Assembly: GCA_018340375.1 (NCBI GenBank)
Contig: JAFFJZ010000031.1
Location: forward strand, 1,674,001-1,738,000
DNA: 64,000 bases
Source: Gonatopus flavifemur
Lineage: Eukaryota > Arthropoda > Insecta > Hymenoptera > Dryinidae
Direction of reading: 5' to 3'
The notes under the pieces were generated by a model, which saw only the letters and a list, made by a program, of their open reading frames with translations, made no database searches and had not been told where the DNA came from. Position 1 is the stretch's first letter, and every line of letters begins with the position of its first letter. The position numbers and the translations under genes were made by a program. Shown piece by piece: positions 22,061-33,214 of this stretch.

Positions 22061-22633
22061 TCATCACTCCGTCTAATTTTTTGTGATTTCCTGCACAAAA
22101 ACATGGCGGAATTGCTTAGGGGCAGACATGGGCAGCCGTTTTTTTTTCTGATGTTTAGGTAAGAGTCCCATCTACCACCTCCAATAAGTTAAACGACGTA
22201 ATTTTGCGTAATTCTCTACTATTCCTTCAAAAACCAAACACATTTTCTCATTTATAGATATAGAAATTACATCCAATCATTGCTCTGTCAGTATTTTCCA
22301 CTCATCAAATTGATATTCTCTTAATTTTTAGTGTATTCTACATAGTTTCAGTAATAGACTCCAATTTGAAAAAGTTAAATCGGTTCATTTTTCGAGACAC
22401 AGCGTCTTTTTGAACATGCTCGTTATTTTACTGTCTTTCAATCACGCGGATTATACTCCAAGGAGGGTATTTTGCAACTGGTACACAAGGGCAGGGGGAG
22501 GGGATCAGATCTTCTTATATCAGAATTCCAATACTTGGGACATCACCTTACTTATCCCAAGAGTCAAATATCCCCAACTACAAACTTCATTTTTGGGGTT
22601 TTGGCCAGCTTTTTGGCATTTGGCCCCACTGTG

Positions 22634-24708
22634 CGACCTGTAGCAGATGATTCCACGAAAGCTTTTTGCACATACTGTCATTGTTCGCTTTTTGCAAAAC
22701 TTGCCGATTTAAAGAAGCGAACCGAAACAAAACAACATAGATAAAAATGTGATGCCATCTCTAAAAATAAACGCATCGAATTTTTGGCAGCATCTAGAGA
22801 CAAAAACGATAACATTTCCTCAAAGATCGAAGGTATGCTTTCATTATTTATCGCTGAACATACAGCCATATCAAATATAGATCATTTAACCGAGACTTTA
22901 AAGAAATGCTTTCCGGATGTCAAGCCTACCACAAATATGAAAATGCATAGAACCAAATGCAAAGAGGTTATAAAAAATATTTTGGCTCCTCATTTCAAAC
23001 AAATGTTATTGAATGACATTGGATCACAAAAATTCAGCCTAATAATAGACGAATCCACAGATCTAAGTACAACGAAATTTATGGGAATTGTTATTCGATA
23101 CTTTAGTCCCACTCATAATTCTGTTGTTTCTTCTTTTTTGGTATTAGAACAGCTGGCAAGTGCTAATGCAATTGGAATTGTGAACACCTTAGTAAACTGT
23201 TTACAATCACACGGCTTGCAAATCAAAAACTTGATTGGACTGGGTACCGATAATGCGTCTGTTATGACGGGGATTAATAATGGTGTACATACTGTATTAA
23301 AAATACATTACAGTTTGACTAATTTGATTTTAGTGAAATGTGTTTGTCATCCATTGCAACTTGCTATGTCTCATGCTTCAGAGCAAACCTTACCACGAAA
23401 TCTAGAGTTTCTTGTAAGAGAAACATACAAATGGTTTTCACATTCATCAAAACGCGTTCAAGAATATAAAGAAATATTTCAGACAATCAATTGTAGCGAA
23501 ACTACTTTGAAAATCTTACGAACTTGTGACACTCGTTGGTTGTCTATTGAACAAACAGTATGTAGAGTGTTATCACAGTGGGATGAACTAAAATTGCACT
23601 TTTCCTTGACAAGAGATAAATGTCTCACAGTTGATATACTCTATGCGATGTATTCTGATGAGTCAAATCGCCTCTACATGTGTTTTCTGAAAAGCATCCT
23701 CAATGATGTTCAGATAGGTGTAAAGAGCTTTGAAAGCGAAGATTCCAACTGTGTGGAATTGCTGAATACATTAATGTCATTTTTTCGTTCTGGCTGCAAT
23801 AGAATTCGGATACCCTCAGCAGCAACAACCGATAAAGATTATTTATTCATAAAAATTGAAGACTACTTAAATCCGGCACCATATTTGGGGTACCTTTTTG
23901 AATCACAGGCTGAAAAGAGTTCTTTGTCGATCGATACCATCAATTCAATCAAGAGGCGTTGTGTTGATTTTGCAGTCAAATTGGCCAAAGAAATCTAGCA
24001 AAGACTCCCATCCAATTACCTAATTTTAGAGAAAACGTCTCTTTTGAGCGTCGACAATACTCTTCGCCAAATTAAATGCAACTCGATAGCAGATCTGGCT
24101 TTAGAATTTGGATTTGATGCCGGGAAAATTGATAAAATTCTACAACAATGGCATAATATTCATTTTGTCAAATGGCGTGCAACGGATAATGTTGTAAAAT
24201 TTTGGGCAGAAGTCAGACAGTATAAGAATGCTTCAGGAATCAATACTTTTGAGGACTTGAGTGATTTAACCATATCTGTTCTGTTTACTCGAACGCTGCT
24301 GCGGAAAGAATTTTCAGCACAATGAATATCATTAAAAACAAATTGAGAAATCGGATGTGCGTGGATACCCTAAACAGTATACTCTTCATAAGGAATCAAT
24401 TAAACATCGCAAAAATACATTGCTACAATTACAATCTTCCAGATGATGTGATTGAAGAATTAGGGAGGAATCGAAAATGTTCCTTTAAAAAGTTGGGACC
24501 AGATACTCAACCATCTACATCTGCAGAGACAGTAACCAGGACAGCAAGTAACGATGAAGACGAAGAAGACATCCCTATCGAAGCATTGGATGTAGATTTT
24601 TGGATAAAAATATATGGGATTATATTTAGTAGTTGGTTTACATATGTGTATGTGTCAATTGCGTTATTCCCGTTAAAAAATTTATCAACGATATTTAAGC
24701 AAACATGA
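22634..24708 (+). pseudogene. hAT transposase, main part
   Basis: After the target duplication the frame resumes with VADDSTKAFCTYCHCSLFAK (Cys pair of the BED finger), then ADLKKRTETKQH (the first His appears as Arg), and a TAA stop near 22740. The catalytic region follows: LIIDESTDLSTTKFMGIVIR (about 23041, first catalytic Asp), GLGTDNASVMTG (about 23240, second Asp) and CVCHPLQLAMSHA. A stop at 23996 and a frameshift near 24290 break the C-terminal dimerisation domain, which still shows SNAAAERIFSTMN (in the shifted frame) and KNKLRNRMCVDTL. The order and motifs are those of hAT transposases with a BED finger. At least three lesions make it inactive. Confidence 0.9.
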
Positions 24709-25200
24709 TATTCATTCTTACATTTGGTACTTAAAGTTTAAAAAACTATCACTGTTTAGGGTATTTTTAATTTGTTCAAATTGATATATTAATGTTAGTA
24801 TTATGTACTATAATAAAGTGCTTTCATTTGAAAGAAAAATTTGTTACGCTACTTTGAAAATCGATAAAAAAAACTGGAAGTCTCAAAACACATTACATTT
24901 GAAATAGTAGATCCCCCTCGTTCCGAAAACCTGTTGGCTTGAATTCTCGTGATTGGTCGAAAACTAGTACTTATTACTGAAATCACTAAAAGGTAATAGT
25001 TTTCGATCCATCAGAAAAATTTGAACTTACGGACTTTTGGAATAATGGGAGTCTATCCATATATGAATATTTTTCATATTATATTTTTTATTCATGGTAT
25101 TCGAATTATCTGGCGGATTTTTACGATTTCAAATTCTGGGTATCTAGCGACTTTTGAAAGAGAGTCTAGCGACTAGGGTTCTCTTAAGGTGGCAACACTG
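24709..25200. other. 3' region of the hAT element
   Basis: Non-coding sequence between the transposase and the right terminus. The last 60 bases (TCTAGCGACTTTTG, CTAGCGACTAGGGTTC, GGTGGCAACACTG) mirror the first bases of the element (CAGTGTTGCCACC, GTCGCTAGATCTAGCG), so the terminal and subterminal repeats are conserved. Confidence 0.75.
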
Positions 25201-25208
25201 GCCACGTC

Positions 25209-26266
25209 TCAGTTATTGTCTCTTAATGATCAAATCATGCCTTTTGCGCTGCAATTTCTGATTTTGAGGACAATATAGCTTCTGTCAAACGCTCCTGCGA
25301 TAGAAACGAGGAAGCTTCGTGCCTATCAACTGGCAGAGTTTTTTTATATACACGTGTTTTCATATACTCATATTTTGAAGTTATGGGTACGATGTACACA
25401 AATATCAAATGGTATCACTTATACAAGTTGGAAATAACGGTGGGAATATAAAAATAACATCAAGTCGATTTTATTCACACGAAATTCTGGCACCATCCGT
25501 AGTCTGGCTCAATATTGGCACACTTCACACTTTCACTCTCTGCTGCTCAAGCATACACTGACAACTAAGGGTATGCGATGTTTGCCGATGCATCGATGCA
25601 TCGATGTTCCTAGATCGATCAATCGATGTTTTGAAAGCTCCATGTATCGATGTTCGAATGTTCTACACGAAACATCGACGTTGTTTTGGTAGGGGGTCTT
25701 TTTGCCGAAAAAGTTTTTGGCCAAATTTTCTGCATTGGAGAATGAATGGAATTTGTAGTTACTTCTATTGCCAATGACCACGTTTTCGGCGAAATGACCC
25801 CTTACCGTTTTTTTTTTAATTTTTCAGGATACCAATTCGTGGGTATTTCCAATCAGTGTTTTGAATTCGAGGAGAGTGATTTTGAATGGATCAGACGAAT
25901 GTTCTTGTTTTTTTTATTACCTAAGAACATGCATGTTATTGAAAATAACAAAAGTGATCCAAGTTAGTTTGGATTTGAAAAAAAATCTAAAAATGCTCAT
26001 ATCTCAAAAACTAATCTTCAAAAAACGGGAAATTCTTGCGTTATGGCTGCAGAATACGCCCTTGAAATACAATTTTTCTCACTTGGGTCACTGTATATAC
26101 TAACGCTTTGGCGAAGTCATCCACGTATCCACTTTAACTATGTACTAGTTAGATCACACGATTTGTTCAGTGTTTCTACATCACAAGTACATCTTGATTC
26201 ACAAGTTTGAAGAATGAACAAAAGGTCATATAGGCAGAAAAATGCTCCCTTCCACATAAGTGACAG
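25209..26266. other. Intronic sequence with a partial fold-back copy
   Basis: About 25968-26096 repeats part of the element at 4311-4871 (GATTTGAAAAAAAATCTAAA, GCTCATATCTCAAAAACTAA, CTGCAGAATACGCC), ending ACTTGGGTCACTGTATAT. Only one arm is present. A palindromic cluster of ATCGATGCATCGATG lies at about 25580-25680, with related text near 32255-32290. No gene is recognisable. Confidence 0.6.
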
Positions 26267-26408
26267 CCCTGCTTAAAATGTCATATAGAATCGTATAGAA
26301 TATCATACAACATGATTCAAAAACATGATAGGAACTGTGAATCTTATCATGTTTTTGAATCATAATCTATGATATTCTATACGATTCTATATGACACTTT
26401 AAGCAGGG
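26267..26408. mobile_element. 142-bp hairpin MITE, CCC...GGG ends
   Basis: It begins CCCTGCTTAAAATGTCATAT and ends ATATGACACTTTAAGCAGGG, with AG on both sides (26265-26266, 26409-26410). Nearly the whole element folds as one stem through TAGAATCGTATAGAATATCAT and its complement, with a loop near 26335. Confidence 0.92.
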
Positions 26409-26410
26409 AG

Positions 26411-26470
26411 TGGCTTGAGTGATAGAGTTTTGACATCCGGTTTCGACGTCCCGCGTTCGTATCTTATGAA
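26411..26470 (+). other. tRNA-like segment (weak)
   Basis: TGGCTTGAGTGATAGAGTTT resembles a Pol III A box, and CCCGCGTTCGTATCTTATG about 40 bases on resembles a B box. No acceptor-stem pairing is evident, so this is at best a fragment of a tRNA-derived SINE. Confidence 0.3.
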
Positions 26471-26963
26471 GGTGATTTTTTTCTCAACAATCATGAACAT
26501 GTGCACGAAATTTGAAGAACTTGTTATTGAATTTTCAATCATGATTTCTCTCAACAATTAGGAACATGTGCATGGAATTTGAAGAATTGGATTTTCAATA
26601 CTACTGTGAATTATTATTTTTCATTTACATGAGTGGAAATTGCTTCGATTATGTGTGGTTGAAAATTCAATCAGAAATTTATAACAGTGTATGCATACAT
26701 TAGGGACTTTGGAAAGTGGAGTAGTGAACTTGAATGTGTACAATTTTGAAAAAAATAGTTGATTTTTTACTCTCATCATCATGAAGTAATCAGTCTTATG
26801 ACTGGTTTGATGAAACCCTCCAACCCTGTCTATTATCCGCTGAACGTTTATTTTCTCCATATCTACGACAATCCTTATCTTGTATAATTTGCTTGATATA
26901 ACTCAATCCAGGTTTACCTTTGCGAGCTTTACCATTCATTTTTCCTTCCAATATTGTTTTCAA

Positions 26964-27365
26964 TCAGCTATCATGCCTTAATGTTTGTCCTATCAGATTA
27001 CTTTTTCTTTTCACGACATGTTTCAAAAGACTTCTTTTTTCATTCAACGTCTCAAGTACTTCTTCATTTTTGAATTCCTCTATCCACTTTATTCTAAGCA
27101 TCCATCTATAACACCAGATTTCAGAAGCTTCAAGTCTTCGGTGGTTCGTTTTTCCAATCGTCCAAGTTTCGCGGCCATATAATGCTGTGTTCCAAACGTA
27201 ACTCTTCAAGAATTTCTTCTTTACCGCCAAGCCAATATTTTTAGAGCATGATAACTCTTTCTTTTGGTGGAAAGCCTGTTTCTCTTTTGCTATTCTCGCT
27301 CTTACATCTCTTTCGCTTTCCACGTTTTCTGTAATTATGCTTCCTAGATATTCAAATTCTTTCAC
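26964..27365 (-). pseudogene. RTE C-terminal region
   Basis: Contains FEYLGSIITENVESERDVRA, KSYVWNTALYGRETW and RRLEASEIWCYRWMLRIKW, the usual thumb and C-terminal text of RTE-like reverse transcriptases. One stop separates it from the upstream palm half. Confidence 0.85.
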
Positions 27366-27368
27366 TTG

Positions 27369-27887
27369 CTAAATTGTCTCTGCATCTATTTTGATTTTCG
27401 TTTTTCTTGATGTTTCCGCTGTTGTACAAATCATGAATTTTGTTTTGTCCTTATTTATATTCATACAATAGTTTTCTAGTAATATTGTGTTCATAGTGTT
27501 AAGAATATTTTCTAACTCAGCACCCCTCGTAGCTGATATAGCTATGTCATCCGCAAATCTCAAAATGCTTACATTTTCTCCCCGAATTCGTAATTTCGAT
27601 TGCACTCGTTCCTTCACTTCATTCATCGCTTCTTCTATATAGAAATAAAATATCAATGGTGATAGTGGGCATCCTTGTCTCACCCCTCTTTTAATTTGTG
27701 CTTCTCCTTTTTGACCGTCTATTTCTATTATTGCGATTTGATTCCTATATAATTCATATATTATTCTCCTATCCTTAAAATTAATTCTTACCTTTTTCAA
27801 AATCGCGAACATTTTCCCCCGATCAACATTATCGAATGCTTTTTGTATATCTACAAAACCTATATGCACAGACTTTTTCAACTCCAC
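27369..27887 (-). pseudogene. RTE reverse transcriptase, second half of the palm
   Basis: Starts at the left edge of the insertion and contains HIGFVDIQKAFDNVDR (motif A with the catalytic Asp), GVRQGCPLSPLIFYFYIEEA (motif B) and ILRFADDIAI (motif C, catalytic Asp pair). The catalytic residues survive even though the gene is interrupted. Confidence 0.92.
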
Positions 27888-28339
27888 ACGGAAAAAAAAG
27901 TAGTCAACTTTACCAGACTGTGGTTCATTTTACCTAAGACATCCATAAAATACGGGATTATCAAACTGAATAGTAACTCTTACCACTTCAGTCAAGTTGG
28001 TCATTTGTTTAAGAGTTACCACACATGTTTGTAATCGAGGTTCCTGTTTAATACTTTCCTAACTCTCTGTTCAAGATGAAGTGTATAAGAATATCTAGTA
28101 AGATTCACCAATGCCTCTTATATACAATGTTCAATGAAGTCATAAAACATATTACCACCATACATCAATTTTACCAAAATCAATGGTTAGATTTATCAAA
28201 AGTATTTAATAAAAAAAATATGTATATTGAATTAAAAAAAATTGTTAATATTGGAGAATTAAAAATCATTTCACTAATTTATTCCCAAGATTTCTGATGA
28301 TGCTGATCAGCATCATCATTAAATTGGAAAGTAAATTTT

Positions 28340-28440
28340 ACGCCGACGGGGATTCGAACCTATCTACCTACCCACCTACCTACGTGACGAAAGCCTAACC
28401 TGCTACCGTGTGAGCTATACACTGTGATACAGTAATGAGA
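28340..28440 (-). other. tRNA-derived SINE fragment
   Basis: On the minus strand TAGCTCACACGGTAGCAGGT resembles a Pol III A box and GGTTCGAATCCCCGTCGG contains a perfect B box. Between them is a GTAGGTAGGTGGGTAGGTAG repeat in place of the anticodon and variable arms. It is not a working tRNA. It lies inside the insertion that splits the RTE element. Confidence 0.65.
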
Positions 28441-28995
28441 GATCATAGAACTGAAACATAATGATCAACATCACGCGGTCAGAAGTCAGGGTCGGACGTT
28501 GAGAATGAATATGGTTCCATATTCATATATTATATTTTCACGTGATTTTATTAAACGCTGTATCGCTTTTAATACTGGAATTTTTTGTTCTTCTCATAAT
28601 TGAATGAGTTAAAGTATTTTGGTTTTCATATTTCTTATACATCTCATATGGGTGATAGTACTATTTTAGGATTCATACAATTCATTTAAATCCATCGACT
28701 CACCCGTATAAAAGTTTTCCCCGTGCATTTCTACAAACTTGTAAAATTGGCATATTGTTTTTTCATGTTTTGAGGAAAAAATAGGGAAAAAAACATAGGG
28801 AATTTTGAAGAAATTTCTTGTGACAGTATGTTTTTCACAAAATGTTCCATCACAAAACTTATAATAATCTGGGTGAAAATCACAAGTACAATTTTGTCAC
28901 GTGTGCGTCATTTTTCATGAAGATCGAATGTGATTAACCGCGTGACTGTATTCAACTGTCATTTTCGGTTGTATTACGCGAGGTTTGATTTTATA

Positions 28996-30303
28996 TTAGG
29001 AGTACAAATTAATTCGGTCCGTTTTTTTACAGTTAAAGATGCGTTTATTTCAGAAGAACATGAATTATCAAATTATTCAAAGTATTGTCCTTCGCTGGCT
29101 ATTGCTTTTTCCGATCTTTTAGGTAATTTTCGAATCCCGTTACGGAAAAACGTCTCGTCTTTCGAGGCGATCCAATTATCGATTAGGAGCCAATTATCGA
29201 TTTCTTCGAACGAAGTGAACCGGTGCCCTGCCAAATCGTGCTGCATTTGTCGAAATAACCAGTAATCAGAAGGAGCAATGTCCGGCGAGTACGGTGGGTA
29301 CGGTAAAATATCCCACTTCAACGTTTCCAGATAATTTGTCACTACTTTTGCGACATAAGGCTGAGCGTTATGGTGTAGAAGAATAACTTTGTCATGTCTT
29401 TCCTTGTATTCCGGACCTTGTTTTCTCGTAACGCACGACTCAAACGAATCAATTGTAGCCTATACCGATCACCCGTAATAAAATCACCAGGTTTTAGCAA
29501 CTCATAGTATATAACACCCTTTTGGTCCCACCAGATACACAGCATGATCTTTGAACCATGAATATTCGTTCTTTAGTGTCGATGTTGAAGTCGATGGCAA
29601 CGATTGACCGGGCATAGCATAGTACTTTCTTTTCTTGGGGTTATCGTAGAATATCCATTTCTCATCTCCTGTCACAATCCGATGTAAGAACCCCTTTCTT
29701 CGTTGTCTTTGAATCAGCTGCTCGCGAGTGAAAAATCGCCGTTCAATGTCTCTAGGCTTTAAGTCATAAGGCACCCAATTGCCTTGCTTTTGAATCATGC
29801 CCGTGGATTGTAATCGTACAGAAACTGCTTGTTGCGTAACTCCTAATGATTCCGCAAGCCCCTGTTGCGTTGGACTCGGATCTTCGTCGAGTAAAGTCTC
29901 CAATTAGTCGTTTTCGAATTTTTGTGGTTGTCCTGAGTGAGGCTTGTCTTCAACACTGAAATCACCGTTCTTAAAACGTCGAAACCATTCCCTACATGAT
30001 TCATCAGTTGGAGCATTGTCACTATAAACTTCCACAAGCATTCGATGGGCTTCAGCTGCACTTTTTTTCCAATTAAAACAGGAAACAAGCACCTCCCGCA
30101 AATGCTGCTTAGTTGAAACGAAATTTGACATACTTCACTGAGTAAAAATCGGGATTCTAGGAGGAACTCGGAGTGATATCAACTGAATATTATTCACAGG
30201 TGTCCAACCTCTCTGAAACAATTGAAAGCGGTTGTGACTATAAAACATTCATGAGAGCGAGAGTCATCTTTTCAAACCGGACCGAACTAATTTGTACTCC
30301 CAA
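28996..30303 (-). mobile_element. mariner transposon, 1,308 bp
   Basis: Terminal inverted repeats TTAGGAGTACAAATTAATTC and GAACTAATTTGTACTCCCAA (two mismatches), flanked by TA on both sides (28994-28995, 30304-30305). The length is typical for mariner. It holds one transposase gene in the opposite orientation to the window. It lies within the insert that splits the RTE element. Confidence 0.93.
29073..30131 (-). pseudogene. mariner transposase, inactive
   Basis: It starts MSNFVSTKQHLREVLVSCFN and has a helix-turn-helix region with AEAHRMLVEVYSDNAPTDES, then HRIVTGDEKWIFYDNPKKRK (first catalytic Asp), GPKGCYILYELL-like text with a frame break, then LLHHNAQPYVAK and PPYSPDIAPSDYWLF. In active mariners the second catalytic Asp sits in an L-H-D-N motif; here it is His. 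Frame breaks occur near 29905, 29520 and 29345. The gene cannot make an active enzyme. The subfamily was not determined. Confidence 0.93.
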
Positions 30304-30309
30304 TATTTC

Positions 30310-30601
30310 CCCAGTAAACAATATGTTATCATCCGGAGCTCTTAAAGATCTCCTGAATATGTGTAAGAGGTCAGATAGACCTTTCAGAAGATTAACATAA
30401 AGATATCAGAATGTTATCAGATGCGTCGATTTCTGAGGAAAATAAGAGATTGCCAGAATGTTATTCAGACGAACTCTTTGAGAGGATTTTTTTCTGAGAT
30501 CTCAGAAAAATGATACCATTCAGATATCAATATGATAACATTGACAGAGCTCTTTCAAAAGACCTCTTAAAGACATCTTCCTCTTAAGAGTGTTCACTGG
30601 G
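30310..30601. mobile_element. 292-bp MITE, CCCAGTAAACA...TGTTCACTGGG
   Basis: It begins CCCAGTAAACAATATGTTAT and ends AAGAGTGTTCACTGGG, flanked by TC on both sides (30308-30309, 30602-30603). Subterminal blocks GAGCTCTTAAAGATCTCCTG and CTTTCAAAAGACCTCTTAAA and AGATATCAGAATGTTATCAG against ATACCATTCAGATATCAATA give an imperfect inverted structure. It sits only four bases from the mariner's right duplication. Confidence 0.85.
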
Positions 30602-30950
30602 TCGATCCGCGGATATGAAACAAACGATGGGTAGTGTATACATAAGCATGAAGTCTTCCTCTACTACAATACAAAACATAAATATATTACCAACTACACT
30701 ATTTGAAATAATATGATGTTCAAGTGAAACTCACACTGAACATGTATTCAATGTACAAGAGTTGAGTAGTAAGAAATACTATGGAATTTAGAACTACAGT
30801 TCTTGTAAAATTCACTTTCTTCGAAGTTATCCGTGACAAAACAATGTTTACTAAACACCGATTATTCCCATAACTATACAGATCTTTCAAATATATATGG
30901 CGAGTTATATTTTTTATTCTTTTTTTAGTCAGGGGAATCAGAAATTTTAA

Positions 30951-31418
30951 TTAGAAGTTGATAAGCCAGTATTGGTAATTCGTATAATATCTTTTTTTTT
31001 CGTGTAGTCTCTTTTCTACCACAGTTCTGAGTGCTGAAATTGATTCGCGCGTTCTCCTATTTCTCCTAAAACCGAACTGATCTTCTGCTAATCTCCTCTC
31101 TATTTTATTTTCTGTTCTCCTGTATATAATTTGTGTCAGTATTTTCGAGGCATGTGAGGTTGAACTAATCGTTCTGTAGTTCTCGCATTTGTTTGCTCCC
31201 TGTTTTTTCGGAATGGCGAAAATTTTATTCTTTTGGAAACCTTTCGGTACTTCTCCATTTTCGTACAAATCTCTGACCAATTCAAATATTGCGTCACGAG
31301 TTTTTTGACTGGAGGCTTTGATAAGGTCCGCACTTATGCCATCTATTCCTGGCACTTTATTATTTTTCAAATCTTTTGAAGCCTTGTCGAATTCTGATTT
31401 CAAAATCGAATCTCCCAA
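30951..31418 (-). pseudogene. RTE reverse transcriptase, first half
   Basis: Contains KNNKVPGIDGISADLIKA, FQKNKIFAIPKKQGANKCEN and LAEDQFGFRRNRRTRESI, i.e. finger and palm motifs upstream of motif A. It ends at HEKKRYYTN at the right edge of the insertion. The missing few residues to the second half at 27887 are consistent with a direct interruption. Confidence 0.9.
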
Positions 31419-31427
31419 TAATTCTTC

Positions 31428-32185
31428 TTAATCGACATCTTCCTCCATCTCTAAAAATCCTATATTATCGCTTCCTTCATACAGATCTTTTAAATGATTG
31501 ATCCATTGTTCTATTTTTTCCTTAGTTCTTATCAATCGTCTCCCCAGAGAATTTTTAATCTTACTGCTTCTAGATTTCATTTGTCCAAAAGATCTATTCA
31601 CAATCCTATATGCCTCAACTATTTTCCCTAAATTTAATCTCATTTCTATATCCTGACATTTTTCTTCTAACCATTGTTCTTTTGCTTCCCTCGATTCTCT
31701 TATTATTTTATTCCTCAGTGACTTGTATGTCTGCTGGTCTTGTTCGCTACTCTTATTCTTGTATTTCCTCCTTTCATTAATTAAATCGAGAATTTCCTCC
31801 GTTATCCATGGTTTCTTAGGTTTTACCCCATCTTTCTTCAAAATTTCATTTGCACATTGTTCTATGTTACCCTTTATATTTATCCATCTACTCTCTATTT
31901 CCAAGTCTTTCTCTTGTCGATCCTCCAATTTTTCGTCCAACATCACTTTGAATGCCTCCTGTGTCTGTTTTTGTTTAAGATTCTCCAAATTCCATCTTTT
32001 TTGCATTTTCCTTTTCTTCTTCAAAGCTTTGAATTTCAGAGAACATTTCATAAGCAACATATTGTAATCACTATCTATATCCGCGCCTGGTCAAGTTTCA
32101 CAGCTTTTCACTTGATTTCCAAATCTTTGATTTACTAATATGTAATCAATTTGGTACCTTGCTGTATCTCCTGGCATTTTCCAAG
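31428..32185 (-). pseudogene. RTE endonuclease end and linker
   Basis: Reads ARYQIDYILVNQRFGNQVKS (end of an exonuclease-endonuclease-phosphatase domain), a break near 32090-32060, then a charged coiled segment LKKKRKMQKRWNLENLKQKQ and KKPWITEEILDLINERRKYK. A stop at about 31427 separates it from the reverse transcriptase. Confidence 0.8.
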
Positions 32186-32225
32186 TATGGATTCTATTTT
32201 TTACTCTTGAAGAAAACAAATTATT

Positions 32226-32985
32226 GAAAAATAATAATGGAGAAAAATAATAATATCGATGCATCGATATTACGAGGGAATAATCGATTATTCCAACATC
32301 GCACATCCCTACTGAAAACCTCTAACGAAATTGTATGCACAAGTTACCCCCACTACCTAGTTTTTATTATAGAGGGGAGCGAGTTCTCGCCCCTTTTTCG
32401 GTTCGGAGATATTCAACTTGAAAATTCGGCTTGTGCCAAAAATGACACAGATTACGAGTGAAGAGTCATTCAAATCAATTAAACTTGAGTATACGCTATG
32501 AACGAGATAGAAGTCCAAGGATAAAGGAAAAGCTGAATTTTGATACTTGTACATCATCGATTGTAACTCTGGTAATGTTCCATGGATTTTCTTTTGTAAA
32601 TACCTCGTTTCCTTCGTAGGAGTACGAACTCTACGTAAAAAATTCGTAACTAAATTTATTTCCTAGGGGGGGATTGGATTCCTAGGGGGAGGGGGAGGCG
32701 AACATTCCTCGCATTTTATCGAAGTATTGATTATTCATTCAGTGTGGTTATGAGAAAATCTCACGACTGTCGCTTCCTCTTTAAATACTATTTTCTATTT
32801 CTCAGATTAAAAGAAAATAATCATGTTTAAATTAACGAAACTGATCGGAATTGATATAGGTATCTTAAATTGTTATTCAAACGTTGATGAAATTGTGCGA
32901 GTGTTTCTTTCATACGTGAGATCTCCAACTCCGCGACCGGCCTGTCCGTTAATTGGATGTTTCTTTTAGATATGATCAAGTGAAT
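32226..32985. other. No recognisable gene
   Basis: AT-rich intronic DNA with an ATCGATGCATCGATAT palindrome near 32257 and a GGGGGAGGGGGAGG run near 32685. No coding or RNA feature is recognised. Confidence 0.5.
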
Positions 32986-33171
32986 TCCACACAGCACCCT
33001 GATCCTGATGCATTCATAAAGAATTCCTCATGAATTCATCGTGAGATTCTTCAAGAGTCCGCGTTATGACAGTTCAGAATGAGTTCTTTATGAATCCCTG
33101 GTATTAAAAGAAAAATCCTCTCTGAACTGACATAACGGGAGTTCATTTGGAACATGCGCATGCTGTGTGGG
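32986..33171. mobile_element. 186-bp MITE, (C)CCACACAGCA...TGCTGTGTGGG
   Basis: The left end is TCCACACAGCACCCTGATCC (first C changed), the right end GCGCATGCTGTGTGGG, flanked by AT on both sides. An inner inverted pair is TCATGAATTCATCGTGAG and related TTCTTTATGAATCCC text. It is one of the 2-bp-duplication clan. Confidence 0.7.
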
Positions 33172-33214
33172 ATGGGTCCCAGATAGCCACAAGGACATTT
33201 TCGTAGTAACGGTA

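Larger units (their letters stand above)
17214..22633 (-). mobile_element. Transib/RAG1-like DNA transposon, 5,420 bp
   Basis: Both ends read CACAGTGGGGCCAAATGCC inward, and the terminal inverted repeat is 29 bases with no mismatch. The element is flanked by exact 5-bp copies of CGACC (17209-17213 and 22634-22638). CACAGTG ends with a GC-rich 5-bp duplication are the signature of Transib elements and of the RAG recombinase. One long gene on the minus strand (20706-18206) encodes a RAG1/Transib-like protein. Large arrays of a roughly 115-base unit lie inside both ends. It inserted into the BED zinc finger of the surrounding hAT gene, so it is younger than that element. Confidence 0.93.
15661..25200 (+). 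mobile_element. hAT transposon, 9.5 kb with internal insertions
   Basis: The element starts CAGTGTTGCCACCTCAGCGA and ends AAGGTGGCAACACTG. The flanks GCCACGTC (15653-15660) and GCCACGTC (25201-25208) are an exact 8-bp duplication, the size made by hAT transposases. It carries a hAT transposase gene (17125 to about 24708) in the plus orientation. Removing the 5.4-kb Transib-like insertion leaves about 4.1 kb, a normal length for an autonomous hAT. Other passengers are hairpins at 15791-15910 and 16660-16796 and the small MITE at 15988-16116. The transposase has stops and a frameshift, so the element is inactive. Confidence 0.93.
26740..32225 (-). mobile_element. RTE-type non-LTR retrotransposon, broken and interrupted
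   Basis: On the minus strand one can read, in order, the end of an endonuclease domain (DTARYQIDYILVNQRFGNQV, about 32170), a lysine-rich linker, the reverse transcriptase in two halves, and a C-terminal region. The endonuclease start is missing, as expected for a 5'-truncated copy. The two reverse transcriptase halves are separated by an insertion (about 27885-30950) that carries a mariner and other repeats. Single stops interrupt the frame near 31425 and 27366. The arrangement and wording resemble RTE/BovB-class elements of insects. Confidence 0.88.
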
